Origin: Desulfatiglans anilini DSM 4660 | GTDB taxonomy: Bacteria; Desulfobacterota; DSM-4660; Desulfatiglandales; Desulfatiglandaceae | Direction of reading: 5' to 3' | DNA length: 64,000 bases | NCBI RefSeq assembly: GCF_000422285.1 | Contig: NZ_AULM01000015.1 | Span: 19,304 to 83,303 of the forward strand | In this document: piece after piece, positions 44,251 through 53,888 of the stretch | How the letters are laid out: every line of letters begins with the position of its first letter | Numbering within the stretch: the stretch's first letter is position 1 | Notes under the pieces: model-generated | Databases searched by the model: none | What the model saw: only the letters and a program-made list of their open reading frames with translations | What the model was told of the DNA's origin: nothing | Made by a program: the position numbers and the translations under genes

Positions 44251-46275
44251 ATGGGATACACGATCGATATTGACACGGGAGGTACGTTTACGGATGGATT
44301 TTTTATGGGGGGCGGCAGAGTCAACACGGTCAAAGTGCCGACGACACCTCATGATCTTACCGTCTGCCTGATGAATAGTATCAGATCAGGAGCCGAGTCC
44401 TTCCAGATCGGAGTCGAAGATCTCCTGGCGCAGACGGACGTGATTCGATTTTCATCCACCATCGGCACGAATACCCTGATCGAAAGGAATGGGACCAAGA
44501 TCGGCTTGCTGGTGAGCCGGGGCCGGGAGGAGGGTCTCGAGGTGGTGAACGAGGAGGATGATTCGCCCCTCGTTTACCCGGAGATGATCCGAAGCCTGAA
44601 AGGGGAGGTCGATGAAGAAGGGAACGAGAAGGCGGACCTCGACCGGGAGGAGGTGCTGAGATCGGCCCAGGAACTGCTCGATCAGGGTGCCCGATGCCTC
44701 GTTGTCTGTCTGGGGAACTCGGTCTACAACCCCGCTCACGAACGCCGGGTGCGCAGCTGGATCAAGGAGGAATACCCGCGGGATTACCTCGGATCGGTGC
44801 CGGTGTTTCTCGCATCCGATGTCAGCCAGCTGCCCGGTGACCAGGAGCGGGTCAACACCGCCGTGTTCAATGCCTACATCCACGCCCGGCTCGTCAAATT
44901 CCTCTACAAGGCCGGGGAGGACCTGCGCAAGCGGTTCTACAGCCGCCCCCTGCTGATCGTGCATGCCACGGGCGGCGTTGCCCGGGTGTCCAAGACGAGG
45001 GCGATCAACACCTACAACTCCGGGCCCGCCGCGGGCCTCATGGGCGTCGCGGCGCTCGCGCGGCTCTACAACGCCCCGAAGCTCGTCTCCGGCGATATGG
45101 GCGGCACCTCCTTCGACATGGGCATCGTGATGAACGGACAGCCCAACTTCACCCTGAAGCCGGATGTGGAGGGCCTTGCCCTCAGCACGCCAATGGTCGC
45201 CATCAAGGCCATCGGGGCGGGCGGAGGGTCCATTGCGAGCGTGCGCAAAGGGCGTCTTCAGGTGGGCCCCCAGTCGGCGGGCGCGCTTCCGGGCCCCGCC
45301 TGCTTCGGCCTCGGGGGGACGAACGCGACGGTGACCGACGCGGACATCGTCCTGGGATGCATTGATCCGGCCAACTATCTCGGCGGCAAGATGCAGCTCG
45401 ATGCCCAAAAGGCTTTCGAAGCGATCGAAAACAGGGTGGCCTCCCCAACCGGCAAGAGCGTGCTCGAAGCGGCGTTGGCGATCAGGGACACCGTGGATGC
45501 GACCATGGGGGTGCAGTTGAAGGCGACGGCCGATTCAATCCGCCCCGATCTCGATCCGGTCCTCGTCATCTACGGCGGCGCGGGTTCGGCCCATTGCTGC
45601 GGCCTCGCCAGGCACGCGGGCATCCGGAAGATCATCGCGCCACGGTATGCCTCCGTCTTCTCGGCGTGTTCGCTCTCCAGCATGGACATCTGGCACATCT
45701 ACTCGCGGCGCCTCGGGCACTGGATCAAAGAGAACGGGAGGATGAGCACGGGGAGTGAAATCAGCCGGGTCCTCGAGGAGATGCACGCCGGCGCGGCACG
45801 CGACATGCGGGGAGAGGGGTTCGACGAATCGGACGTGCGCTACAGCGTGGAGTTCTTCTTGAGTTCCGGGGATGACACGCCCGAGGGCCGGATCCGGATC
45901 AGGGGGCTCGACTGGGAGGCCGGAATGGCGGAGACCCTCCAAAAACAGGCGCCCAGGTTCTCGGAGGCCGAAAGCGTTTTTTCGCCTGTCGTTTTTCTCC
46001 ACGCCACCGCGGCGATCCCCCACTACGAGATCACGGAGCAGCAGCCGGGCGCGCGGGATCCTTCTCCGGCCCGCATGGGCACGCGAGAGGTCTGTTGGAG
46101 CGAGGATGGGTTCGTCGAGACGCCCATCTACGAGAGGGGCAAACTGACGCCCGGAAATGTGGTCGAAGGGCCGGCGATCGTCGAGGCCGTCGATACGACC
46201 TACGTGGTGAGGGAGGGTTGGACCTACACGGTGGATGCCTACTGCAACGGGATTTTCGAGGAGGCGACAGCATGA
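44251..46275 (+). CDS. HyuA-like carboxylase subunit (acetophenone carboxylase Apc1-like)
   Basis: A 674-residue member of the hydantoinase A/N-methylhydantoinase/ketone carboxylase family with an actin-like ATPase fold: DIDTGGTFTDGFF phosphate-binding start, SSTIGTNTLIERNGTK, GDMGGTSFDMGIV and LVIYGGAGSAHCCG. It phosphorylates an enol(ate) or bicarbonate using ATP in known relatives. The start at 44251 is preferred over 44245 because the ribosome site GGGGAGG would touch the earlier ATG. It is the first gene of the operon, followed by the zinc subunit with ATGA overlap. Hydantoinase or oxoprolinase function is an alternative, made unlikely by the small Zn subunit. Confidence 0.85.
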   Translation: MGYTIDIDTGGTFTDGFFMGGGRVNTVKVPTTPHDLTVCLMNSIRSGAESFQIGVEDLLAQTDVIRFSSTIGTNTLIERNGTKIGLLVSRGREEGLEVVNEEDDSPLVYPEMIRSLKGEVDEEGNEKADLDREEVLRSAQELLDQGARCLVVCLGNSVYNPAHERRVRSWIKEEYPRDYLGSVPVFLASDVSQLPGDQERVNTAVFNAYIHARLVKFLYKAGEDLRKRFYSRPLLIVHATGGVARVSKTRAINTYNSGPAAGLMGVAALARLYNAPKLVSGDMGGTSFDMGIVMNGQPNFTLKPDVEGLALSTPMVAIKAIGAGGGSIASVRKGRLQVGPQSAGALPGPACFGLGGTNATVTDADIVLGCIDPANYLGGKMQLDAQKAFEAIENRVASPTGKSVLEAALAIRDTVDATMGVQLKATADSIRPDLDPVLVIYGGAGSAHCCGLARHAGIRKIIAPRYASVFSACSLSSMDIWHIYSRRLGHWIKENGRMSTGSEISRVLEEMHAGAARDMRGEGFDESDVRYSVEFFLSSGDDTPEGRIRIRGLDWEAGMAETLQKQAPRFSEAESVFSPVVFLHATAAIPHYEITEQQPGARDPSPARMGTREVCWSEDGFVETPIYERGKLTPGNVVEGPAIVEAVDTTYVVREGWTYTVDAYCNGIFEEATA

Positions 46276-46619
46276 AGATCAGAATAACCGACGCGCTTGA
46301 TATCGATCTCGAAAAGGAGATGTGGTGCTGCAACCGGTGCAACCGGGAGTTGGTCAGTGCCCGGGACAACTACAAGAAGGGCTGCCTGGTGCGGGAAAGA
46401 ACACCCGAGGAGATCCACGAGCCTCTGGCGAAGGACGCCGCGTACACCTACGCCCCCGACCCCGAGTGGTGTCGAATCATAGAATTCTATTGTCCACAAT
46501 GCGGCCTGATGGTCGAGAACCAGTATCTCCCGCCCGGCCATCCGATCACCCACGACATAGAACTGGATATCGATGCGCTGAAGGAGAGACACGGCATAGC
46601 GACAGGAGGGGGAAGATGA
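46272..46619 (+). CDS. Small zinc-binding carboxylase subunit (Apc2/AcxC-like)
   Basis: The 115-residue protein has two cysteine pairs, CNRCNRELV and YCPQCGLM, plus CLVRERTPEEIHEP and ENQYLPPGHP. These are features of acetone carboxylase gamma and of the 15-kDa acetophenone carboxylase subunit. This protein is absent from hydantoinase operons and is the main reason for calling the complex a ketone carboxylase. ATGA overlaps occur at both ends, so it should be translated stoichiometrically with the large subunits on either side. Confidence 0.85.
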   Translation: MKIRITDALDIDLEKEMWCCNRCNRELVSARDNYKKGCLVRERTPEEIHEPLAKDAAYTYAPDPEWCRIIEFYCPQCGLMVENQYLPPGHPITHDIELDIDALKERHGIATGGGR

Positions 46620-48805
46620 GCTACACAGTCGAGGTGGATATCGGCGGAACCTTCACCGATTTTTTTGCGGAACAGGATGGCGGTCGTTTTGCGATCACAA
46701 AGTCGCCGACCACCCACTACGATCTTTCTGTCGGCTTCATGAGGGGCCTGCGGGAACTGGCAAAGGATTTCAACCTGCCCTTGAAGAAATTCATGAACGG
46801 CTGCGAATCGATCCGCTATTGCACGACCCTGGGGACCAACGCCCTGATCGAACGGACCGGGCCGAAACTCGGGCTGATCACGACGGCCGGGTTCGAGGAC
46901 ACCATTGCCATCGGGCGCGGCCGATCCTGGGCGGACGGATTGTTCGGTCATGAAACGAAGAACCTGGCCCGCATTCAGAAGCCGGAGCCCCTGATTTCAC
47001 GGGATATGATCGTGGGCCTGCGCGAGCGGATCGACTCCTTCGGGAACGTGATCATGCCGTTGAAGAGGGACGACGTGCTCGAGAATTTGCAGCGCCTGAT
47101 GGAAAACGGCGCGATGGGCTATGTCGTTAGCCTCATGTGGTCCTGTTACAACCCGATCCATGAGACGATGGTGAAGCAGATCATCGAAGAGGAATACCCG
47201 GAAGACTACCTCGGTTCGATGCCGGTCTTTCTCTCCCACACGATTTCCCCCAAGATGGGCGAGTACACCCGCTTCACGACGACGATCGTCAACGCCTACA
47301 TCCACAGCGTCATGGGCGAGGAGTTGACGAGGCTCATCTGGGAGCTCAAGGACAACGGGTACAGTCAACCCCTGGCGCTCGTCCAGAACGTCGGGGGCAT
47401 GAAGAAGGTGACCCGGACGCGTGCGATCCTCACCTACAACGCCGGCCCTGTGGCTGGTCTGCACGGCAGCCGGTACATCGGTGGGATGTACGGCATGGAC
47501 AACCTCATCTTCACGGACATGGGGGGGACATCCTACGACATCGGGGTCGTGTCGGACGGCCAGATCAAGACCTACGATTTCATTCCCGTCATCGACCGCT
47601 GGCGCACGAACATCCCGGCGATCGAGGTCAAGTCGATCGGTGCGGGGGGAGGCTCCATCGCCTGGATCAACACCCTCTTCGGCGACAGGCTGGAGGTCGG
47701 CCCCCAGTCCGCCGGTTCGATGCCCGGTCCCGCCTGCTATGATCAGGGCGGCTCCGAGCCGACGGTGACCGATGCGGACCTCGTCCTCGGCTACCTCAAC
47801 CCCGACAATTACCTGGGCGGAAAGATGCAGCTCAAGAAAGAACTGGCCGAAAAGGCGATCGGTGAAAAGATCGCCGACCCGCTCGGGATCGACGTGGTGG
47901 AGGCGGCGGCGAGGATCCGGCGCATCATCGACGCTAAGATGGGGCAGGAGGTCTTCAACGAGGTCGTCCTCAAAGGCTACGACCCGCGGGAGTTCGTGCT
48001 GCTGGCCTGCGGCGGGGCGGGCCCTTGCCATGCCCTCGACATCGCACCCTATCTCGAGATCAAGAAGGTCATCATGTCGCCGTTTTCCCCGGTTTTCGGG
48101 GCCTTCGGGGCGTCCACGGTCGATGTCATGCAGGTCTTCGACCGGACGCGGACGATCAAGCTCTTTCAATACGCGACCCAGTCCTACACGGAGGACTACG
48201 AGGCCTTCAACGGCGTCGTGCGGGAGCTGAAGGATCTGGCGCTTCGGGATTTGAAAATGGAGGGTTCATCGGAGGCGGAGATCCAGTTCGTGCTCGAATT
48301 GGAGATGCGCTACGGGATGCAGTACAACTACACCAAGCTGGAATCGCCCCACCTCGAGATCGGCTCCCTCCAGGATGTGAAGGACATCTGCGACGCCTTC
48401 GGGGAGACCTACGCCAGGACCTATTCGCCGGAGGCCGCCTTTCCGCAGGGCGGCATCCAGGTGGAGAATTTTTTCCTGAAGGCGAGCGTCTCCACCCGCC
48501 ATCTCGAGCTGAGCCCTGCGGAGGGCGCCGGCAGGAAGACCCCCGGAGCCGCACGCAAGGAGACTCGCCCCGTCTATTTCGTCGACCTGGGGCGGTTCGT
48601 CGAAACGGGGATCTATGTCTTCGAGGAGCTCATGCCCGGGGACGTGATTCCCGGCCCCGCGGTGATCGAGGCCAGGGAGACGACGGGGGTCATCAATCCG
48701 GGTTGGCGATTCACCCTGGACCCCTATGGACAGGGGCTGTTGGAGCCGGCGGGAGACCGCCCGGGCGAGGTTGTCGCCGAAGATCCGGCCCGCAAGCTTT
48801 CTTGA
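46616..48805 (+). CDS. HyuA-like carboxylase subunit, second (acetophenone carboxylase Apc3-like)
   Basis: A 729-residue second HyuA-type protein: EVDIGGTFTDFFAEQDG, CTTLGTNALIERTGPK, TDMGGTSYDIGVVSDG, LLACGGAGPCHALDIAPYLE, and a C-terminal extension absent from the first copy. Two non-identical HyuA subunits around a small Zn protein, followed by HyuB, reproduce the acetophenone carboxylase gene order as I recall it (70, 15, 87, 75 kDa), whereas acetone carboxylase has only one HyuA. Ribosome site AGGAGG. The ATP requirement of such enzymes is two ATP per carboxylation. Confidence 0.85.
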   Translation: MSYTVEVDIGGTFTDFFAEQDGGRFAITKSPTTHYDLSVGFMRGLRELAKDFNLPLKKFMNGCESIRYCTTLGTNALIERTGPKLGLITTAGFEDTIAIGRGRSWADGLFGHETKNLARIQKPEPLISRDMIVGLRERIDSFGNVIMPLKRDDVLENLQRLMENGAMGYVVSLMWSCYNPIHETMVKQIIEEEYPEDYLGSMPVFLSHTISPKMGEYTRFTTTIVNAYIHSVMGEELTRLIWELKDNGYSQPLALVQNVGGMKKVTRTRAILTYNAGPVAGLHGSRYIGGMYGMDNLIFTDMGGTSYDIGVVSDGQIKTYDFIPVIDRWRTNIPAIEVKSIGAGGGSIAWINTLFGDRLEVGPQSAGSMPGPACYDQGGSEPTVTDADLVLGYLNPDNYLGGKMQLKKELAEKAIGEKIADPLGIDVVEAAARIRRIIDAKMGQEVFNEVVLKGYDPREFVLLACGGAGPCHALDIAPYLEIKKVIMSPFSPVFGAFGASTVDVMQVFDRTRTIKLFQYATQSYTEDYEAFNGVVRELKDLALRDLKMEGSSEAEIQFVLELEMRYGMQYNYTKLESPHLEIGSLQDVKDICDAFGETYARTYSPEAAFPQGGIQVENFFLKASVSTRHLELSPAEGAGRKTPGAARKETRPVYFVDLGRFVETGIYVFEELMPGDVIPGPAVIEARETTGVINPGWRFTLDPYGQGLLEPAGDRPGEVVAEDPARKLS

Positions 48806-48823
48806 CGATCGGAAGGAGGGATG

Positions 48824-50875
48824 ATGAAAGTGAACACCTACGGCAGAGACTATGAGGTCGTGCAGCGGCTGCGGCCGGAGCCGATCACGCCTGATGAAGC
48901 CCGGGCCATGGAGAAGCTGGACCCGGTCGAGCTCGAGATTTTCAGCCACAAGGTCAACATGATCGCCCTCGAGGGGAAGGAGACCACCCAGAAGCTGGGC
49001 GCGAGCGCCGGCATGCGCTGGGGGGATGTGGCCTTCGGGATCTACACCGCGCAGGGGGATCTGGCGGTCTGCGCAACCGGCATCTTTTTCCACGCCGCCC
49101 TCGGGCAGATCCCGATCAAGTACATCGTGAAGCACTGGCTCAATGAGCCATCGGTGCAGGTCAAGGAGGGCGATTCCTTCTTCTTCAACGACCCGTTTTA
49201 CTGCGGTGTCCACGGCGGAGACATGGGCGTCGCCGTGCCCATCTTCTACCAGGGCAGGCTCGTCTGCTTCACCGGGGCGGTCGTCCACACGGGGGAGAAC
49301 GGCTCCACAGAACCCGGAGGCTCCCCGACCACGTCGCGTTCACGTTATGACGAAGGCTTCCTCGTCCCGCCGCTGAAGATCGGCGAGAACTACACCCTGC
49401 GGGAAGACCTGTTGAACATGTTCGCCAACGCAGGCAGGGACCCGCGCACGTTCATCCTGGACCTCAAGGCGCGGCTGGCCGCCTGCCGGATCGCGCAGCG
49501 CCGGATCCTGGATGTCCTCGAGAAAAAGGGCGTGGATCTCTTTATCGGCGGTCTCCGAAAGATTCTGGCGGACACGGCGGAGGCGGCCAGGAAGAAGGTG
49601 GCCGAACTCCCCGACGGCATGTTTCGCCACCAAGTCTTCATGGACTGTGCGGGGGAGGATTCGAGCCTCATCAAACTGAACCTCGAGCTGGAAAAGCGGG
49701 GCGAGACCATGAGGCTGAACCTCAGGGACAGCTCCCCGACGATCCCCGACAAGCCCCTGAACACCTACTTTCAGGGGGTGATCGGTCTGGCGATGGTCTA
49801 TCTGTGCGGGTGGTTCCTGCACAACCTGCCGGCGAACAACGCGCTGCTCGACATCCTGGAGTGGGAGTTCCCGGAGAACAGCCTGGTGAACGCCTCGGGT
49901 GAGACGCCCACCGGCGTGGCGCCGTTCATCCAGACGGCGTTTTCCCAGTCGTTTTTCCACGTCGGCGCGAAGCTCATTTACAGCCAGGACCGCCTGCACG
50001 CCGTCGCCCCGTGGTACACGGGCTTCGGCTTTGCGCTCTATGGCGGCTTCAACCAGTGGGGCGAGCCCATGGCCGACATCTCCGCCGAGATGAACGGGAC
50101 CGGCTGCGGTGCGCGCCCGGATATGGACGGCGTGGACGTGGCCGGGTCCTTTTTCGCGACGATGAGCGACTGCAGCGATGTGGAGACGACCGAGGCGGAC
50201 AGGCCGTTCGTCTACCTCTTCCGAAACTTCTTTCAGAACCACGGCATGGGCAGATACCGGGGCGGAAACGGCCTGGGATACGGCCTCGTCGTGCACAAGG
50301 TCCCGCTCGTGTTCATGGGCTCCCTCGGCTTCGGATCGAAATTCCCCTCCTGCACCGGCCTGTTCGGCGGCTATGCCGCCGCGACCCCGGCGGTGCACTC
50401 CATCCGGAAGCCGGGACTGGATCGGCTGTGGGCCGAAAGCAGCCCGGCCATCCCTTCGAGCCTTCTGGAACTCGAGAAGGGGCAGAGCCTTGGAGGCCTC
50501 CACGAGATGCACCAGGTCGTCACCTCCTTCAGACCCTATGAAGAGGGCGATGTTTTCCTGATTGCGGCGGGCGGCGGGGCCGGCTACGGCGATGTGCTCG
50601 AAAGGAATCCCGAAGCGGTCGCGGCGGATGTCAAGGCGGGCATTACGACCGCCTGGCAGGCGAAGAACGTCTACAAGGTCGTTTACGACGAGACGACCTT
50701 CCGCGTCGATCAGGCCGCGACAAGCGCGCTTCGCGAGAAGGCGCTGGCCGAGAGGCTGCAGCTGGGGCAGGACTACGAGACGTTTGAGAAGGAATGGCTG
50801 ACGAGGCGGCCGCCAGCCGGGATCTTGAAGTACTATGGCCATTACCCCAATCCCTCGCAGGCGGCTGCGGCTTAG
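48824..50875 (+). CDS. HyuB-like carboxylase subunit (acetophenone carboxylase Apc4-like)
   Basis: A 683-residue HyuB-type protein with LDPVELEIFSHKVNMIALEG, DLAVCATGIFFHAALG, FFNDPFYCGVHGGDMGVAVP, GRYRGGNGLGYGLVVHK and the C-terminal GGGAGYGDVLERNPEAV. In ketone carboxylases this subunit carries the carboxylation site. ATG codons lie at 48821 and 48824; the second has better spacing from AAGGAGGG. It closes the four-gene carboxylase set; a fifth subunit (Apc5-like) was not recognised unless it is the URO-D-like gene at 55060. Confidence 0.85.
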   Translation: MKVNTYGRDYEVVQRLRPEPITPDEARAMEKLDPVELEIFSHKVNMIALEGKETTQKLGASAGMRWGDVAFGIYTAQGDLAVCATGIFFHAALGQIPIKYIVKHWLNEPSVQVKEGDSFFFNDPFYCGVHGGDMGVAVPIFYQGRLVCFTGAVVHTGENGSTEPGGSPTTSRSRYDEGFLVPPLKIGENYTLREDLLNMFANAGRDPRTFILDLKARLAACRIAQRRILDVLEKKGVDLFIGGLRKILADTAEAARKKVAELPDGMFRHQVFMDCAGEDSSLIKLNLELEKRGETMRLNLRDSSPTIPDKPLNTYFQGVIGLAMVYLCGWFLHNLPANNALLDILEWEFPENSLVNASGETPTGVAPFIQTAFSQSFFHVGAKLIYSQDRLHAVAPWYTGFGFALYGGFNQWGEPMADISAEMNGTGCGARPDMDGVDVAGSFFATMSDCSDVETTEADRPFVYLFRNFFQNHGMGRYRGGNGLGYGLVVHKVPLVFMGSLGFGSKFPSCTGLFGGYAAATPAVHSIRKPGLDRLWAESSPAIPSSLLELEKGQSLGGLHEMHQVVTSFRPYEEGDVFLIAAGGGAGYGDVLERNPEAVAADVKAGITTAWQAKNVYKVVYDETTFRVDQAATSALREKALAERLQLGQDYETFEKEWLTRRPPAGILKYYGHYPNPSQAAAA

Positions 50876-50889
50876 CGCCGCATGGACCT

Positions 50890-51115
50890 CCGTTCGGGCG
50901 GGGGGCACGAGGCAAGCGTTTGCGCCGGCAAACGGGCTTCGGTGTCTCCATCCGATCGAACGGGGGGCGAGGCGGGCGTTTGACTTCCCAACCGGACCTG
51001 AGAATCTGCTTCCGTTAGGGGGGAAGCAAAAAGAGCGTTGATGCTTCCGGGCCGATCTGAAGGTTGCCCTGCGATCGGGCGGGGAGCGAGAGAATTTGAA
51101 GAAAGGACGTGGAGG
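50890..51115 (+). repeat. Four imperfect tandem repeats of about 60 bp
   Basis: Units start at 50890, 50952, 51012 and 51072 and share the pattern CGNTCGNNCGGGGNGCNAG followed by a G/T-rich half (compare CGTTCGGGCGGGGGGC with CGATCGGGCGGGGAGC). They fill the gap between the HyuB gene and the CoA ligase. I see no gene there; it could be an mRNA-processing or stabilising element. Confidence 0.6.
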
Positions 51116-51121
51116 ATTGGT

Positions 51122-52723
51122 ATGTCTGATTCAGCAAATATGGCACGGGAGCGGGTACAGCACGCGCTCCTCGAGAGGCAGGCAGCGAAGTACGGAGATC
51201 GGACGTTCCTTTATTTCAACGAGAAGGAATACAGTTTCAACGATTTGAACCGGATGGCGAACCGCGCCGCTTCGGGGTTCCAGAAGGCGGGGATCGAGAA
51301 GGGAGACAAGGTCGCAATCATCATGGACAACTCGCCCGAGTTCCTGTTCGTCTGGTTCGGGCTCTCCAAGCTGGGTGCGATCGAGGTGCCGCTGAACACC
51401 GCGCACAAGGGCGACATTCTGACTTATATGGCGGACCAGTCCGACAGCCACATGATCGTCATGAATGCCCGTTACCTCGATCGGGTGCTGCCCATCCTCG
51501 GTGATCTGCCGAAGGTGGAGACGCTGGTCCTCCTGGGCGGAGAGGCTGATCGCCCCCCGGCAGGCGGGAAAAGGATCGTCGACTGGGCTTCGCTCGTAGA
51601 CAACGATGGGCTCTACGAACCGGCGGACGTCGTCTGGTCGGACCCGCAGATCATCATGTACACCTCGGGGACCACGGGTCCGTCCAAAGGATCGCTTCTC
51701 CCGCAGAACTATGGCATCTACATGGCCGAATGCATCTGCGACGTCACCAGCTACACGGAAGAGGACTGCCTTTACAATGCCTTGCCGCTCTTTCACGGCA
51801 ATGCCCAGGTCCTGTCCACCCTGCCGGCCATGCTGAGCGGGGCGCGCATGGTTTTGTGCGAACGGTTTTCAGCCTCCCGGTTCTGGGACGATATCGGGCG
51901 GTACCGCTGCACCGAGTTCAACTACATCGGCGGCATTCTGCCCATCCTGTACAAGGCGGATCCCAGGCCGGACGATGCGGACAACCCGCTGCGGATCATG
52001 GTCGGCGGCGGGGCGCCTATGGATCTCTTCGATGCCTTCGAAAAACGCTTCGGGGTGACCCTGCTCGAGGGGTACGGCATGAGCGAGATCGGCATCCCCC
52101 TTCAGAATACGATCGGCAGGCGCAAACCCGGGACGTGCGGCAGGTGCCGCTCCGACTACACCGTCAAGGTCGTGGACGACGATCAGAGCGAGGTGGGCCC
52201 CAACACCCCCGGCGAGGTGCTGCTGCGTCCGCTCAAGCCCTACTGCATCTTCCTCGAGTATTACAACATGCCCGAGAAGACGGTGGAGGCGTGGCGGGAT
52301 CTCTGGTTTCACACGGGTGACTACCTCTACTGCGATGAAGACGGATATTTCCATTTCGTGGACCGCAAAAAGGACGCCTTGAGAAGAAGGGGAGAGAACA
52401 TCTCTTCCTATGAGGTCGAAAAGGTGATCAATTCCCACCCCTCCGTCCTCGAATCCGCTGCCGTGGCGGTCAAGTCGGACCTGGGCGAGGACGAGGTCAT
52501 GATCGTGATCACCTTGAAGCCGGGGAAAGCGCTTTCTCCCGAGGAGCTGATGGCCTATTGCCAGGAGCGGATGGCGTACTTCATGGTCCCACGCTACGTG
52601 CGCTTCATGGCGGCGATGCCGAAGACCCCGACGCAGCGCGTTCAGAAGAATCTGCTGCGGGATCAGGGGGTGACGTCGGATACCTGGGACAGGGAGAAGG
52701 CCGGGTACAAAGTCAAACGGTGA
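51122..52723 (+). CDS. AMP-dependent acyl-CoA ligase (carnitine-CoA-ligase/CaiC-like), candidate beta-keto-acid ligase
   Basis: A 533-residue class I adenylating enzyme with the ATP loop MYTSGTTGPSKGSLL, LLEGYGMSEIGIPLQN, WFHTGDYLYCDEDGYFHFVD and RRRGENISSYEVEKVINSHP, plus the final catalytic-Lys region MPKTPTQRVQK. It would activate the carboxylase product to a CoA thioester, as benzoylacetate-CoA ligase does in acetophenone degradation. The ATG at 51122 follows GGAGG. The start lies behind the 60-bp repeats but is still in the same transcription unit as far as can be seen. Confidence 0.88.
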   Translation: MSDSANMARERVQHALLERQAAKYGDRTFLYFNEKEYSFNDLNRMANRAASGFQKAGIEKGDKVAIIMDNSPEFLFVWFGLSKLGAIEVPLNTAHKGDILTYMADQSDSHMIVMNARYLDRVLPILGDLPKVETLVLLGGEADRPPAGGKRIVDWASLVDNDGLYEPADVVWSDPQIIMYTSGTTGPSKGSLLPQNYGIYMAECICDVTSYTEEDCLYNALPLFHGNAQVLSTLPAMLSGARMVLCERFSASRFWDDIGRYRCTEFNYIGGILPILYKADPRPDDADNPLRIMVGGGAPMDLFDAFEKRFGVTLLEGYGMSEIGIPLQNTIGRRKPGTCGRCRSDYTVKVVDDDQSEVGPNTPGEVLLRPLKPYCIFLEYYNMPEKTVEAWRDLWFHTGDYLYCDEDGYFHFVDRKKDALRRRGENISSYEVEKVINSHPSVLESAAVAVKSDLGEDEVMIVITLKPGKALSPEELMAYCQERMAYFMVPRYVRFMAAMPKTPTQRVQKNLLRDQGVTSDTWDREKAGYKVKR

Positions 52724-52833
52724 AGGGCTTCAGGGAGGAGCAGCCGCGCAGCGGCGAAATGGATCGGCCAAAAGGGCGGAGGGATCTTCGAGAATGGTGT
52801 GCAGGCGGTTTTGAAAGAATCGGAGGGGAACGG

Positions 52834-53448
52834 ATGACCACAAAAGGACGGGCCCGCAAAGGAGGGGATGCGATGCCGGCCAACACCCAGGATCTATTGC
52901 TCAAGGCGGCCGCAGACCTCTTCTACAAGAAGGGCTACTCCGGCACATCGATTCGCGAGATCGGACTCAAGGCAGGCGTCAGCAACTCCTTGCTGTATCA
53001 TTATTTCAAGAACAAGGAAGAAATCCTGTTTCAGATCATCTCGATTGCATCTCAGGAATTGCTTTCCAGTCTGAGAGGCATCGAAGCCCGCGTCGATGAT
53101 CCTGCGGAGCGGCTGCGTGAGATGCTTTTGCACCACATGATCACCCATGGGCTGCGAAACAAGAAGACGACGAAGATCGTCGTGGAAGAGAATTACTGGC
53201 TGAAAGGAAAAAGAAAGGCGATTGTCGACGAGTATCAGCGCGAGATCCGCGCTGTCTACATGAAGACCCTCAGGGAGATGATCGCGCAGAATCAGATGGA
53301 GGACATCAACCTCACCGTGCTCGGTTTCAGCATCTTCGGCATGATCAACTGGTTTTTCCGCTGGTACAAAGAGAGCGGTGAACTCAAGCCAGAGGAGATC
53401 GGGGATACGATTGTGAAGTTCATATTCAACGGCATCAGCAAGAAATAG
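52834..53448 (+). CDS. TetR-family transcriptional regulator
   Basis: A 204-residue regulator with the N-terminal TetR helix-turn-helix: LLLKAAADLFYKKGYSGTSI, REIGLKAGVSNSLLYHYFKN and KEEILFQI. The C-terminal half (LREMLLHHMITHGL and onward) is helical and ligand-binding. Two starts have Shine-Dalgarno sites (52834 and 52873); the first is given. It lies in the operon whose promoter carries two identical TetR-type operators at 43816 and 43872, which makes it the likely repressor, perhaps released by an acyl-CoA or ketone. Confidence 0.92.
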   Translation: MTTKGRARKGGDAMPANTQDLLLKAAADLFYKKGYSGTSIREIGLKAGVSNSLLYHYFKNKEEILFQIISIASQELLSSLRGIEARVDDPAERLREMLLHHMITHGLRNKKTTKIVVEENYWLKGKRKAIVDEYQREIRAVYMKTLREMIAQNQMEDINLTVLGFSIFGMINWFFRWYKESGELKPEEIGDTIVKFIFNGISKK

Positions 53449-53471
53449 CGGCATGAATCCTGGAGGTTCGC

Positions 53472-53888
53472 ATGCGTGACACAGTGAAACCGGTTCTGGA
53501 AGGCGTCCTGGAAAAGGGCCCGCCGGCGCGGCTCCTGGGCGGATATTGCCCTCGCTGCGAGCGGAAGTTTTTCCCCGAGCCCTTCGTCTGCCCGACGTGC
53601 CAGGGGGCTGTAGAAAGGGTCCCGCTCTCGGACAAGGGCACCCTGTACTCCTTTGCGCTGGTGCGGACCAAGGCCCCCTTCGGGCTGCCTCAGCCATATG
53701 CCGTAGGCTATGTCGACCTGCAGGCCGACGGCTTGCGCATCATCAGTCTCCTCGACCCGGAAAGGCTCGAGGATCTGGCGATCGGGATGCCCATGGGATT
53801 GCGGGTGGCCCCGTTGGGCCTGGGGGCCGACCATGAGCCGTGCCTGCGCTACTATTTTACGCCTGAAGCATCCAAGGAGAAGGCATGA
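53472..53888 (+). CDS. DUF35 OB-fold/zinc-ribbon protein, thiolase partner (second copy)
   Basis: The 138-residue protein has the zinc ribbon CPRCERKFFPEPFVCPTC and an OB-fold (GTLYSFALVRTKAPFGLP, YAVGYVDLQADGLR). It overlaps the thiolase start by ATGA and follows GGAGG. As with BbsA/BbsB, it probably forms a stable complex with the downstream thiolase and positions CoA or the acyl-CoA. It is a paralogue of 32541-32963, in the opposite gene order. Confidence 0.9.
   Translation: MRDTVKPVLEGVLEKGPPARLLGGYCPRCERKFFPEPFVCPTCQGAVERVPLSDKGTLYSFALVRTKAPFGLPQPYAVGYVDLQADGLRIISLLDPERLEDLAIGMPMGLRVAPLGLGADHEPCLRYYFTPEASKEKA

Noticed and set aside
44251..50875. Reading the HyuA/HyuB genes as a hydantoinase or 5-oxoprolinase operon
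   Set aside because: Two distinct HyuA genes plus the Cys-pair small subunit, CoA ligase and thiolase fit ketone carboxylation better.
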